Assembly (NCBI GenBank): GCA_049653005.1
Contig: JBASFL010000116.1
Location: forward strand, 1 to 37,032
From: UBA2334 sp049653005
GTDB lineage: Bacteria; Pseudomonadota; Gammaproteobacteria; Burkholderiales; Burkholderiaceae_C
Length of the DNA: 37,032 nt
Direction of reading: 5' to 3'
Shown here: positions 7,021-15,133 of the stretch, in pieces
Numbering within the stretch: the stretch's first letter is position 1
Layout of the letters: each line of letters opens with the position of its first letter
Position numbers and translations under genes: made by a program
Notes under the pieces: generated by a model
Database searches by the model: none
The model's input: the letters and a program-made list of their open reading frames with translations, nothing else
Told to the model about the DNA's origin: nothing

Positions 7021-8547
7021 TCAGAATCCTTGCGGGGCGCGGGTGTGCCAATCGGTGGCCAACTGGAACTGGTGGGCGGTGCCCAGCAGTTGCGCTTCTT
7101 TGAAGTAATTGCCAATGAGCTGCAGGCCCACGGGCATGCCGTGTTCGCCAAACCCGGCCGGAATGCTCATGCCGGGCAGGCCCGCGAGACTGGTGGACAG
7201 GGTGTAGATGTCGGCCAGGTAGTTGGCCACGGGGTCTTCGGACTTTTCGCCGATTTTCCAGGCCACGGTGGGCGACACAGGCCCGGCAATCACGTCGCAC
7301 TGGGTGAAGGCTTGCTGGAAGTCCTGTGCGATCAGACGGCGGATTTTTTGCGCCTGCAGGTAGTAGGCGTCGTAGTAGCCGTGGCTCAGCACGTAGGTGC
7401 CAATCATGATGCGCTTTTGCACCTCGGGGCCAAAGCCTTCGCTGCGCGACTTTTGGTACATGTCGGCCAGGTCGGTGTACTGCGCGGCGCGGTGGCCGAA
7501 CTTCACGCCGTCGAAGCGGCTGAGGTTGGAGCTGGCCTCGGCCGGGGCAATGATGTAGTACACGGGAATGGACAGCTCGGTGCGCGGCAGCGAAATATCC
7601 ACCAGCGTGGCACCCAGCTTTTCGAACTCGGCCAGCGCGGCGCGCAAAGCGGCCTGCACGCCGGGGGCGCAGCCCTCGCCAAAAAACTCCTTGGGCAGGC
7701 CGATGCGCAACCCTTGCAAAGATTTCAAGCCTTTTTGGCCTCCAGCGCTTGCTGGTATTGCGTTTCCAGCTATGCCTGATGAATCCATCAACGCAGCGGC
7801 GAAGTCTTCACCTGGGCGGTCGAGTGAGGTGGAGTCGCGGTCCAAATCGGGCCCGGCCATGGCCGACAACAGCAGCGCGCAATCGAGTGCGCTGCGCGCC
7901 ATGGGGCCGGCCTGGTCCAGGCTGGAGGCAAACGCCACCATGCCGTAGCGCGAGCAGCGGCCATAGGTGGGTTTGATGCCGGTGATGCCGGTCAGGCTGG
8001 CGGGCTGGCGGATGGAGCCACCCGTGTCGGTGCCAGTGGCGGCGGGCACCAGGCGCGCGGCCACGGCGGCGGCCGAACCGCCGGAAGACCCGCCCGGAAT
8101 GCGGGCGGCATCCCAGGGGTTGCGGGCGGGGCCGTAGGCCGAGTTGTCGTTGCCCGACCCCATGGCGAACTCGTCGCAATTGAGCTTGCCCAAGTTGACC
8201 ATGCCGGCCTCGGCCAGCTTGGCCACCACGGTGGCGTCGAAAGGGCTGCGGTAGTTGTCCAGCATCTTCGAGCCTGCGGTGGTGGGCAGGTCACGGGTCA
8301 CGAAGATGTCTTTGTGCGCCAGCGGCACACCCAAGAGGGGGCTGCGCTCGCCAGCGGCCAATCGAGCGTCGGCGGCCTTGGCCTGGGTCAGCGCCGCCCC
8401 GTCGTTGAACGCCAGGTAAGCGCCCAGGGCGCTGTGTTGCCGGGCACGGGCCAGCAGGTGTTGGGTGACTTCCACGCTGGAGACGTCACGGGCGGCCAGT
8501 TGGGCGGCCAGCTCGGCCACGCCGAGTTGATGCAGTTCTTTGCTCAT
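7021..8547 (-). CDS. gatA: Amidotransferase subunit A with in-frame repeat insertion
   Basis: Amidase-signature subunit of GatCAB; it releases ammonia from glutamine and channels it to GatB. The Ser-cisSer-Lys triad is in place: K79 (AHKDIF), S154 in PGGSSGGS and S178 in TDTGGSIRQPA. Length is 508 residues, about 20 more than the usual 485-490. The extra residues lie near 254-277, between DFAAAL and GLRIGLPKEFFGEG. The underlying DNA (7721-7773) is a copy of the short repeat found between other genes in this window and is read in frame as about 18 residues (I259 to S276). It falls in a linker between the conserved STSLDRPGEDF and GLRIGLPKE segments, away from the triad, so the enzyme is probably active. 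gatC ends 10 bases upstream. Confidence 0.96.
   Translation of the reverse strand: MSKELHQLGVAELAAQLAARDVSSVEVTQHLLARARQHSALGAYLAFNDGAALTQAKAADARLAAGERSPLLGVPLAHKDIFVTRDLPTTAGSKMLDNYRSPFDATVVAKLAEAGMVNLGKLNCDEFAMGSGNDNSAYGPARNPWDAARIPGGSSGGSAAAVAARLVPAATGTDTGGSIRQPASLTGITGIKPTYGRCSRYGMVAFASSLDQAGPMARSALDCALLLSAMAGPDLDRDSTSLDRPGEDFAAALMDSSGIAGNAIPASAGGQKGLKSLQGLRIGLPKEFFGEGCAPGVQAALRAALAEFEKLGATLVDISLPRTELSIPVYYIIAPAEASSNLSRFDGVKFGHRAAQYTDLADMYQKSRSEGFGPEVQKRIMIGTYVLSHGYYDAYYLQAQKIRRLIAQDFQQAFTQCDVIAGPVSPTVAWKIGEKSEDPVANYLADIYTLSTSLAGLPGMSIPAGFGEHGMPVGLQLIGNYFKEAQLLGTAHQFQLATDWHTRAPQGF
7721..7773 (-). repeat. Short interspersed repeat, copy 3, inside gatA
   Basis: On the minus strand: ATAGC (7773-7769), 18 bases, AAGCG (7750-7746), CTGGAGGC, then AAAAAGGCTTGAAATC. 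Sequence just outside (CAGGCAT) is shared with the flank of copy 4, so the element may extend to about 7780. It is translated as part of gatA without a stop or frameshift. Confidence 0.85.
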
Positions 8548-8557
8548 GTGCGTGGGC

Positions 8558-8857
8558 TCACTCGATCACTTTCGGCACCAGAAACAAGCCCCGCTCGACA
8601 GCGGGTGCGCTTTGCTGGTTGGCTTCGCGTTGGTTGGGTTCGGAGGCCACGTCGTCACGCAGGCGCAAGGCCACGGTGTCGATGACGGCCGTGGGGTGGG
8701 CCAGGGGCTCCACACCGGTGGTGTCCACCGCGTTCATTTGACCGACGATGTCAAAAAAACCGTTGAGTTGGGTCAGCATGCGCGCGCTGTGGGCGGCATC
8801 CATCTCCAAGCGGGCCAAAGTGGCGATCCGCGCAATGTCTTGGGGGGTGAGGGCCAT
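8558..8857 (-). CDS. gatC: Amidotransferase subunit C
   Basis: Small subunit that clamps GatA to GatB and stabilises the amidotransferase. The 99-residue length is normal. MALTPQDIARIATLARLEM at the start, the middle MNAVDTTGVEPLAHPTAV and LRDDVASEPNQREANQQSAP with a C-terminal GLFLVPKVIE are all family features. The ATG at 8857 is the start that gives this N-terminus; the open frame continues 16 codons upstream without family resemblance. It is the first gene of gatCAB and is divergent from mreB across a gap of about 290 bases. Confidence 0.95.
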   Translation of the reverse strand: MALTPQDIARIATLARLEMDAAHSARMLTQLNGFFDIVGQMNAVDTTGVEPLAHPTAVIDTVALRLRDDVASEPNQREANQQSAPAVERGLFLVPKVIE

Positions 8858-9146
8858 GAAAAATCCGGCAAAAATGGCTGGAGAAAGGGGCCCGCCGTTA
8901 CACAAAACGGGGGGTTTTGCAAGGGGGGTGCGGTATTATCGACCGTTTGGCAAGCCAATTTGATTCAACCACCGGCTATTTGCTGCCATCGGCCCCGATG
9001 TGGGCTTGATGCCTCAGCCCCGTGGTTGGAGTCGCCCCAAAAAAATGGAACCTCGCGGACACCCCGTTGTCCCACCCCAAGCCCCAATTTGACCCCGGCA
9101 ATGCCCCAGCCCAGCGCAGGGCACGCCTAAATGGACTTTGACAGTC
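8858..9146. other. Divergent gatC/mreB intergenic region
   Basis: Gap of 289 bases that must hold the gatCAB and mreB promoters. I see CAAAAC/GTTTTG (8903-8908 and 8914-8919) around a G5 loop, and a TATTAT at about 8934-8939 that could be a -10 box for mreB, but no -35 box at the right distance. No convincing small gene. Confidence 0.5.
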
Positions 9147-10190
9147 ATGTTTGAATCTCTCCGTCGGCACTTCTCCACCGACCTCGCCATCGACCTGGGC
9201 ACAGCCAACACCCTCATCTACGTTCGCGGCAAAGGCATCGTGCTTGACGAACCATCGGTGGTGTCCATCCGCCACGAAGGTGGGCCTCAAGGCAAAAAAA
9301 CCATCCAGGCGGTGGGCAAAGAAGCCAAAGCGATGCTGGGCAAAGTGCCCGGCAACATCGAGGCCATCCGCCCCATGAAAGACGGCGTGATTGCCGACTT
9401 CACGGTCACCGAGCAAATGCTCAAGCAGTTCATCAAAATGGTGCACCCCCGCTCGGCGTTCAAGCCCAGCCCGCGCATCATCATTTGTGTGCCCTGCGGC
9501 TCCACCCAAGTGGAGCGCCGCGCCATCCGCGAATCCGCGCTGGGTGCGGGGGCTTCCGAGGTGTACCTGATCGAAGAACCCATGGCCGCCGCCATCGGCG
9601 CCGGCCTGCCGGTGAGCGATGCCAGCGGCTCCATGGTGGTGGACATCGGTGGCGGCACCACCGAAGTGGGCGTCATCAGCCTGGGCGGCATGGTCTACAA
9701 AGGCAGCGTGCGTGTGGGTGGCGACCGTTTTGACGACGCCATCATCAACTACATCCGCCGCAACTACGGCATGCTGATCGGCGAGCCCACGGCCGAAGCC
9801 ATCAAGAAAAACATCGGTTCCGCCTTCCCCGGCTCCGAAGTGAAAGAAATGGAAGTCAAGGGCCGCAACCTGTCGGAAGGCGTGCCCCGCAGCTTCACCA
9901 TTTCTAGCAACGAAATCCTGGAAGCCCTGACCGACCCGCTGAACAACATCGTCTCGGCTGTGAAAACGGCGCTGGAACACACCCCGCCCGAGCTGGGGGC
10001 CGACATTGCCGAGCGCGGCATGATGCTGACCGGCGGCGGTGCCCTGTTGCGCGACCTGGACCGCCTGCTGGCCGAAGAAACCGGTCTGCCCGTGCTGGTG
10101 GCCGAAGAACCCCTGACCTGCGTGGTGCGTGGCTGTGGCATGGCGCTGGAGCGCATGGAGCGCCTGGGCACCATCTTCACGTCCGAGTGA
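9147..10190 (+). CDS. mreB: Rod shape-determining protein MreB
   Basis: Bacterial actin homologue that polymerises under the inner membrane and guides lateral wall synthesis. The ATG at 9147 gives 347 residues, the E. coli length, and an N-terminus MFESLRRHFSTDLAIDLGTANT with the amphipathic membrane-binding helix followed by the first ATP-phosphate motif (DLGTANT). The second phosphate motif (VVDIGGGTTEVGVISLGG) and GERGMMLTGGGALL-type adenosine loop are visible. A TTG nine bases upstream is in frame but would lengthen the protein beyond the family norm. It is the first gene of mreBCD-mrdA. Confidence 0.97.
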   Translation: MFESLRRHFSTDLAIDLGTANTLIYVRGKGIVLDEPSVVSIRHEGGPQGKKTIQAVGKEAKAMLGKVPGNIEAIRPMKDGVIADFTVTEQMLKQFIKMVHPRSAFKPSPRIIICVPCGSTQVERRAIRESALGAGASEVYLIEEPMAAAIGAGLPVSDASGSMVVDIGGGTTEVGVISLGGMVYKGSVRVGGDRFDDAIINYIRRNYGMLIGEPTAEAIKKNIGSAFPGSEVKEMEVKGRNLSEGVPRSFTISSNEILEALTDPLNNIVSAVKTALEHTPPELGADIAERGMMLTGGGALLRDLDRLLAEETGLPVLVAEEPLTCVVRGCGMALERMERLGTIFTSE

Positions 10191-10242
10191 TCCGCATCCT
10201 CACCTGTGCCAACGGCTTTTCACGCCGTCAGACCCCCCATCC

Positions 10243-11169
10243 ATGCCCTTAGGCACACTGGACCGCACACCGCCCCCGTTTTTCAAGCAGGGGCCGTCAG
10301 CCCTGTCCAAACTCGCGTTTTTCAGCGCCTTGGCCTTGTTTTTGATGGTGGCCGATGTGCGGCTGTCGCTCGTCAAGCCCCTGCGCACCGCTGTGGCGGC
10401 TTTGCTGTACCCGGCGCAATGGCTGGTGTTGCAGCCGGTGCAAGGGCTGCAACAGGTGGGCAAGCGCTTCGAGTCGCTGGACGCCGCACAGCGCCAGGCG
10501 CAAAACAACCAGGCCGAACTCACGGCACTGGCCGCACGCGCGGGCCAGGTGGAACAACTCACCCTGGAAAACAACCGCCTGCGGGCCTTGCTGGATTTGG
10601 CGGCGCGGCCCGCCACCCAAGGCCAGGCCGCGCAGGTGCTGTATGACGCGGCCGACCCTTACACCCGCCGGGTGGTGATCGACCGGGGTTCGGCCCAGGG
10701 CGTGGCGGCAGGGTCGCCCGTGCTGGACGAAAGCGGCGTGGTCGGCCAGGTCACACGCGTGCACCCACTGGTGTCCGAAGTCACGCTGCTGACCGACCGC
10801 GACCAGGCCATTCCCGTGCTGAACACCCGCACGGGGGTGCGCAGCGTGGCCTACGGCCAATCAGGCCCCAGCGGCACCGAGCTGGAGCTTCGGTTCATGG
10901 CCGGTAACGCCGATGTGCAAGAAGGCGACCTGCTCAGCACCAGCGGGGTGGACGGGGTGTACCCCGCTGGCCTGCCCGTGGCCCGCGTGACACACGTGGA
11001 ACGGCGTGCCGAGTCCGCCTTTGCCCGCGTGTTGTGTGTGCCGATTGCCCAACTGGCCAGCACCCACCACGTGCTGGTATTGACACCCGTGGCCAACGCA
11101 CAACCCACCTTGCCCATGGACGACGCCCGCCCCGCCACGGGCACGCGGGCACACCCCCGCGAGCGCTGA
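10243..11169 (+). CDS. mreC: Rod shape-determining protein MreC
   Basis: Bitopic inner-membrane protein whose periplasmic part activates PBP2 in the elongasome. The ATG at 10243 gives 308 residues. A short cytoplasmic segment (PFFKQGPS), one membrane span at about 23-40, a coiled coil at about 70-120 (DAAQRQAQNNQAELTALAAR and LENNRLRALLDL), then the beta-barrel domain with DRGSAQGVAAGSPVLDESGVVGQV and GDLLSTSGVDGVYPAGLPVA, all typical of MreC. The open frame upstream overlaps mreB and is not used. It lies 52 bases after mreB. Confidence 0.95.
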   Translation: MPLGTLDRTPPPFFKQGPSALSKLAFFSALALFLMVADVRLSLVKPLRTAVAALLYPAQWLVLQPVQGLQQVGKRFESLDAAQRQAQNNQAELTALAARAGQVEQLTLENNRLRALLDLAARPATQGQAAQVLYDAADPYTRRVVIDRGSAQGVAAGSPVLDESGVVGQVTRVHPLVSEVTLLTDRDQAIPVLNTRTGVRSVAYGQSGPSGTELELRFMAGNADVQEGDLLSTSGVDGVYPAGLPVARVTHVERRAESAFARVLCVPIAQLASTHHVLVLTPVANAQPTLPMDDARPATGTRAHPRER

Positions 11170-11196
11170 GCGCCCCGCCCCCAGGAGCCCACACCG

Positions 11197-11727
11197 ATGA
11201 TCATGCGCCCCGGCCAGCCCCTGCTGCTGCCCGCCAGCCCCCTGTTCATTTGGACCAGCCTGGTGGTGGCCCTGATGCTCAACATGCTCATGAACATGGG
11301 GCTGTGGGGGCGCGCCGCGTGGGTGCCCGATGTGCTGGCCCTCACGCTGGTGTTTTGGAATGTGCACCAACCCCAGCGGGTGAGCGTGGGCGCTGCCTTT
11401 GTGTTTGGGCTGGCCATGGACGTGCACCACACCGCCCTGCTGGGGCAACACGCCCTGGCCTACACGGTGCTGGGGTTCATGGCGGTGTCCATACACCGGC
11501 GGCTGCTGTGGTTCCCCGTGCTGACGCAAGCCGTGCACGTGTTGCCGCTGTTTGCCGTGGCGCAAGCTCTGGTGATGGGCATGCGCCTGGTGTCGGGGCA
11601 CGGATTTGCGGGCTGGCCGGCATTGGCGGCGCCGCTGCTGACCGCTGGGCTTTGGCCGGTGGCCAGCCTGTTGCTGCTGGCCCCCCAGCGCCGGGCCCAC
11701 GACCCCGATGACAACCGCCCCCTCTGA
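11197..11727 (+). CDS. mreD: Rod shape-determining protein MreD
   Basis: Integral membrane partner of MreC, 176 residues, with about five hydrophobic spans. WVPDVLALTLVFWNVHQPQRVSVGAAFVFGLAMDVHHTALLGQHAL is the conserved family core. The second codon region offers two ATGs (11197 and 11203); CCAGGAG upstream at about 11181-11187 allows either. It follows mreC by 27 bases and precedes mrdA by 9 bases, so co-transcription is very likely. Confidence 0.93.
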   Translation: MIMRPGQPLLLPASPLFIWTSLVVALMLNMLMNMGLWGRAAWVPDVLALTLVFWNVHQPQRVSVGAAFVFGLAMDVHHTALLGQHALAYTVLGFMAVSIHRRLLWFPVLTQAVHVLPLFAVAQALVMGMRLVSGHGFAGWPALAAPLLTAGLWPVASLLLLAPQRRAHDPDDNRPL

Positions 11728-11736
11728 CCCGTTGCC

Positions 11737-13716
11737 ATGACCGCGCTGCGTGACGTAGAAGCCGACCTGTCGCGGTTCCGCACCCGGGGGTGGGTGGCGG
11801 TGCTGGGCGTGCTGGTGGCCTTTGGACTGGTGGCCGCGCGGGCGGTGTATTTGCAGGTGGTGCGCCACGAAGACCTGAAAGCCCAGGCCGAAAGCAACCG
11901 CACCGCCGTGCTGCCCATCGTTCCGCACCGGGGCCTGATCCTGGACCGCAACGGCGTGGCACTGGCCACCAACTATTCGGCCTACACGCTGGAAATCACC
12001 CCGTCACGGGCCAGCAACGTGGAGGCAGTGATCGACGAACTGGCCACGCTCATCGACATACAGCCCCGCGACCGCCGCCGCTTCAAACGGCTGCGCGAAG
12101 AGTCGCGCAACTTCGATTCGCTGCCCATCCGCACACGCTTGACCGACGAAGAAGTGGCCCGCTTCACCGCCCACCGCTACCGTTTTCCAGGCGTTGAAAT
12201 CAAGGCGCGTTTGTTTCGCCAGTACCCACACGGCGAAACCGCCAGCCACGTGGTGGGCTACATCGGTCGCATCAACCGGTCTGAAAAAACGCAAATGGAC
12301 GACTGGGCCGAAGAAGACCAGGCCAACTACCGGGGCACGGAGTACATCGGCAAGCTGGGCATCGAGCAAAGTTTCGAACGCGAACTGCACGGCCTGACCG
12401 GGTTCGACCAGATTGAAACGTCCGCCGGGGGCCGTGCCGTGCGCACCCTGACCCGCACCCCCGCCACCCCCGGCAACACCGTGGTGCTGACGCTGGACAT
12501 CAAGCTGCAAAAGCTGGTGGAAGACATGTTTGGCGAACGCCGTGGGGCGCTGGTGGCGCTGGACCCGCGCAACGGCGAGGTGCTGGCGTTTGTCAGCAAA
12601 CCCACCTTTGACCCCAACCTGTTTGTGGACGGCATCGACGTTGAGAACTGGAAAATGCTCAACGAATCCATCGAAAAACCGCTGCTCAACCGCGCCCTGC
12701 GCGGCACCTACCCACCCGGCTCCACCTACAAACCCTTCATGGGGCTGGCGGCGCTCGCCACGGGCAAACGCGCGGCGGGCACGGTCATCAACGACCCGGG
12801 TTACTGGATGTTCGGCAACCACCGCTTCCGCAGCCACGGTGACGAGGGGCTGGGTGGCGTGGACCTGTACCGCAGCATCGTCAAATCCAGCAACGTGTAC
12901 TACTACTCCCTGGCCAACGAACTGGGGGTGGACACCATGCACGACTTCATGGCACCGCTGGGCTTTGGCCAAATCACAGGCATCGACCTGAAAGGCGAGG
13001 TCAAAGGCGTGCTGCCCAGCCAGGCATGGAAGCGCCGCACCTACAAACGCCCCGAACAACAACGCTGGTACGCGGGCGAAACCATTTCGCTGGGCATTGG
13101 CCAGGGCTACAACAGCTTCACCATGCTGCAACTGGCACAGGCCACGGCCATCGTGGCCAACAAAGGCATCAAACACAAACCCCATTTGGGCCTGGCCACC
13201 GAAGACGCGGTGAGCCGCCAGCGCCGCGCACTGCCCTTGCCGGAGTCTGAAAATTTGGGGCTCAACCCCGCGCACATCGACGCGGTGAACCGGGCCATGG
13301 TGGGGGTGACGGTGGAAGGCACCTCGACCCGCGTGTTTGCCGGTGCGCCTTACACCAGCGGCGGCAAAACCGGCACGGCCCAGGCCGTGACCATCGGGCA
13401 AAAAGACAAATACGACGCCCGCAAGATGGAAGAGCACCAGCGCGACCACTCGCTGTACATCGCGTTCGCCCCGGCCGACGCCCCCCGGGTGGCGCTGGCC
13501 ATCGTGGTGGAAAACTCGGGTTTCGGCGCAGCACACGCAGCCCCCATTGCCCGGCGCGTGTTTGACTACGTGCTGGTGGACCAATACCCCAGCGAAGACG
13601 ATTTGGCCGCCGTCCAAAAAGGCCACGCCTCGGCCCCCATGGGCAAACCCCGCAAAGCCAGCGAGGTGCCCTGGCCCCACACCGACGCCACCGCCAGCCC
13701 CCCGGCGGCCAAATGA
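11737..13716 (+). CDS. mrdA: Penicillin-binding protein 2 (peptidoglycan transpeptidase)
   Basis: Class B PBP that cross-links peptidoglycan during elongation; inner membrane with a large periplasmic part. The 659-residue protein has a membrane span at about 19-38, the PBP dimer/pedestal domain with RGLILDRNG near 65-73, and the transpeptidase motifs STYK (S329 acylated serine, K332), SSN (384-386) and KTG (544-546). Spacing agrees with E. coli PBP2 (S330). The usual partner gene rodA does not follow; the next gene is a convergent permease 34 bases downstream. Confidence 0.96.
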   Translation: MTALRDVEADLSRFRTRGWVAVLGVLVAFGLVAARAVYLQVVRHEDLKAQAESNRTAVLPIVPHRGLILDRNGVALATNYSAYTLEITPSRASNVEAVIDELATLIDIQPRDRRRFKRLREESRNFDSLPIRTRLTDEEVARFTAHRYRFPGVEIKARLFRQYPHGETASHVVGYIGRINRSEKTQMDDWAEEDQANYRGTEYIGKLGIEQSFERELHGLTGFDQIETSAGGRAVRTLTRTPATPGNTVVLTLDIKLQKLVEDMFGERRGALVALDPRNGEVLAFVSKPTFDPNLFVDGIDVENWKMLNESIEKPLLNRALRGTYPPGSTYKPFMGLAALATGKRAAGTVINDPGYWMFGNHRFRSHGDEGLGGVDLYRSIVKSSNVYYYSLANELGVDTMHDFMAPLGFGQITGIDLKGEVKGVLPSQAWKRRTYKRPEQQRWYAGETISLGIGQGYNSFTMLQLAQATAIVANKGIKHKPHLGLATEDAVSRQRRALPLPESENLGLNPAHIDAVNRAMVGVTVEGTSTRVFAGAPYTSGGKTGTAQAVTIGQKDKYDARKMEEHQRDHSLYIAFAPADAPRVALAIVVENSGFGAAHAAPIARRVFDYVLVDQYPSEDDLAAVQKGHASAPMGKPRKASEVPWPHTDATASPPAAK

Positions 13717-13750
13717 GTTTGCTGCAGCGCGGCGGTGCGCGCTGCATTCG

Positions 13751-14506
13751 TCAGGCGTAGGCCGTCCAGCCTGTTTTCAGCAACAGCGCCCCCACCACCA
13801 GCATGAAAAACACGCGCACAAAGCCCGCGCCGTGTTTCAAGGCCAGGCGTGTGCCCAACACGCTGCCCACCACATTGGCCACCGCCATGACCGCCACCAG
13901 GTGCCACCACACATGGCCGGTCCAAGCAAACAAAGACAACGCGGCGAGGTTGGAGGCCGTGTTCAGCAACTTGGCAGAAGCGCTGGCGTGCAAAAAGTCA
14001 TACCCCAGCCACCGCACCAGCAAAAACACAAAAAAGCTGCCCGTGCCGGGGCCAAAAAACCCGTCGTAAAACCCCACCACCAAACCCAGGGCGCCCAGTG
14101 CAGCCACCTCGGCCCCACCGGTCAAGCGGGGGGCATGGTGTTGTCCCAGGTCTTTGCGCCAGAGGGTGTACAAAAAAACGGCCAACAGCACCACGGGCAA
14201 TATGCGCCGCAAAAACTCGGGCGACACCACCGTGACGGTCCAAGCCCCTGCAAACGAACCGGCCAGGGCCAGCGCAGCCCCCGCGCCCAGCGAGCGCCAG
14301 CGCAACTGCACACGCCGGGTGTAAGACCAGGTGGCCGCCGCCGTGCCCCACACCGACGAGCCTTTGTTCACCCCCAGCAAGGTGGCCGGGGGGGCCGACG
14401 GAAACACCGCAAACAAGGCGGGCAACAAAATCAGACCGCCGCCGCCCACAATGGCATCGACAAAACCGGCCAACAGCGAGGCCACCGCAACAAGCAACAC
14501 ATCCAT
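13751..14506 (-). CDS. TSUP (TauE/SafE) family membrane permease
   Basis: Membrane transporter of 251 residues with the family's internal duplication: GFVDAIVGGGGLILLP near residues 14-29 and GFYDGFFGPGTGSFF in the second half. TSUP members move sulfite, organosulfonates or other small anions; the substrate here is unknown. I chose the ATG at 14506 because it starts directly before the first membrane helix at normal family length, but it has no clear ribosome binding site. An ATG at 14590 would add 28 residues and would run through two terminator-like hairpins, so it is less likely. It is convergent with mrdA. Confidence 0.88.
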   Translation of the reverse strand: MDVLLVAVASLLAGFVDAIVGGGGLILLPALFAVFPSAPPATLLGVNKGSSVWGTAAATWSYTRRVQLRWRSLGAGAALALAGSFAGAWTVTVVSPEFLRRILPVVLLAVFLYTLWRKDLGQHHAPRLTGGAEVAALGALGLVVGFYDGFFGPGTGSFFVFLLVRWLGYDFLHASASAKLLNTASNLAALSLFAWTGHVWWHLVAVMAVANVVGSVLGTRLALKHGAGFVRVFFMLVVGALLLKTGWTAYA

Positions 14507-14538
14507 GGGCGAGATTGTGGGGGGTGTGCGCACCAACA

Positions 14539-14562
14539 AAAACGCCGGCAGAGCCGGCGTTT
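14539..14562 (-). terminator. Terminator-like hairpin in TSUP leader (second)
   Basis: Read on the minus strand: AAACGCCGGC, loop TCT, GCCGGCGTTT, then more T. Ten-base perfect stem and T5, the form of an intrinsic terminator. It lies 33 bases before the TSUP start codon, inside the likely leader. Confidence 0.65.
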
Positions 14563-14563
14563 G

Positions 14564-14586
14564 AAAAAGCGCCTCTGACGGGCGCT
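14564..14586 (-). terminator. Terminator-like hairpin in TSUP leader (first)
   Basis: Read on the minus strand: AGCGCC (14586-14581), seven-base loop, GGCGCT (14573-14568), then TTTT. It is followed at once by the second hairpin, so two intrinsic-terminator-like structures stand in tandem. Confidence 0.55.
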
Positions 14587-14791
14587 GCATGTGTGTTGTT
14601 GTTGGCTTGGGTTGTCTCCTCGGCCTTTTGACAGCGGCACCGGCTCTGTGGCTTGGTTACCCCCATCAATGTCACCCAGTAATGTAGGGCCACGCCCCCT
14701 GCTGGTGCACTGGGACTAACCCTTGTGCGTGGCACAAAAGATGCTGCATCCGCCGACCGCACAGGGGTGCACACCAACGTTGGGAATTCGA

Positions 14792-15091
14792 ATGACCGCT
14801 TCTGAAATGCTTGCCACCGCCGCCCACCTGCACGTTGCCATGCGCCGCAAAATGGGGCGTGTCACCGATGTGGAGTGGATGGCCAGCAACCCTGCTTACG
14901 CCGAAGCCATGACCCGGCTGGCCGCCGACCACGCGGCAACCCAAGGGGACGAAGATTTGCTGAAGTGGGCCCACAAACTGGCACAAGCCTGGGCAGACTT
15001 GGCACCCCCTGCACCACGCGCGCCCAGGTTGACGGCCACCCCAGCGGCAGAAGCGCCGACGGAACGCTACGTGGTGGGCTTGCGCTGCTGA
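14792..15091 (+). CDS. Conserved-looking 99-residue protein, function unknown
   Basis: Small soluble protein, largely helical, with no signal peptide or membrane span. It starts MTASEMLATAAHLHVAMRR and has KMGRVTDVEWM (about 19-29), then NPAYAEAMTRLA and a DLLKWAHKLAQAW helix, with a Pro/Ala-rich tail. I recall similar short proteins in other Burkholderiales, but I cannot attach a domain name. The ATG at 14792 gives the natural start; earlier in-frame codons lack support. It stands alone on the plus strand and is convergent with the GMC oxidoreductase, 42 bases apart. Confidence 0.7.
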   Translation: MTASEMLATAAHLHVAMRRKMGRVTDVEWMASNPAYAEAMTRLAADHAATQGDEDLLKWAHKLAQAWADLAPPAPRAPRLTATPAAEAPTERYVVGLRC

Positions 15092-15133
15092 GCAGCACCG
15101 CAGCAAAGGCACATGCGGCGGGCCCAGATGGCG

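Larger units (their letters stand above)
14507..14791. other. Gap between TSUP gene and divergent 99-residue gene
   Basis: 285 bases. The left part holds the two tandem hairpins. On the minus strand a possible upstream reading frame starts at ATG 14666 (MGVTKPQSRCRC, with two close cysteine codons) and runs toward the hairpins. TTGTGC-GTG-GCACAA (14723-14737) is a perfect inverted repeat 55 bases before the plus-strand gene and could be an operator. I cannot place a promoter with confidence. Confidence 0.4.

Noticed and set aside
8903..8919. CAAAAC-G5-GTTTTG hairpin between gatC and mreB
   Set aside because: Stem of only six base pairs without a T-run; no clear role, so not called as terminator.
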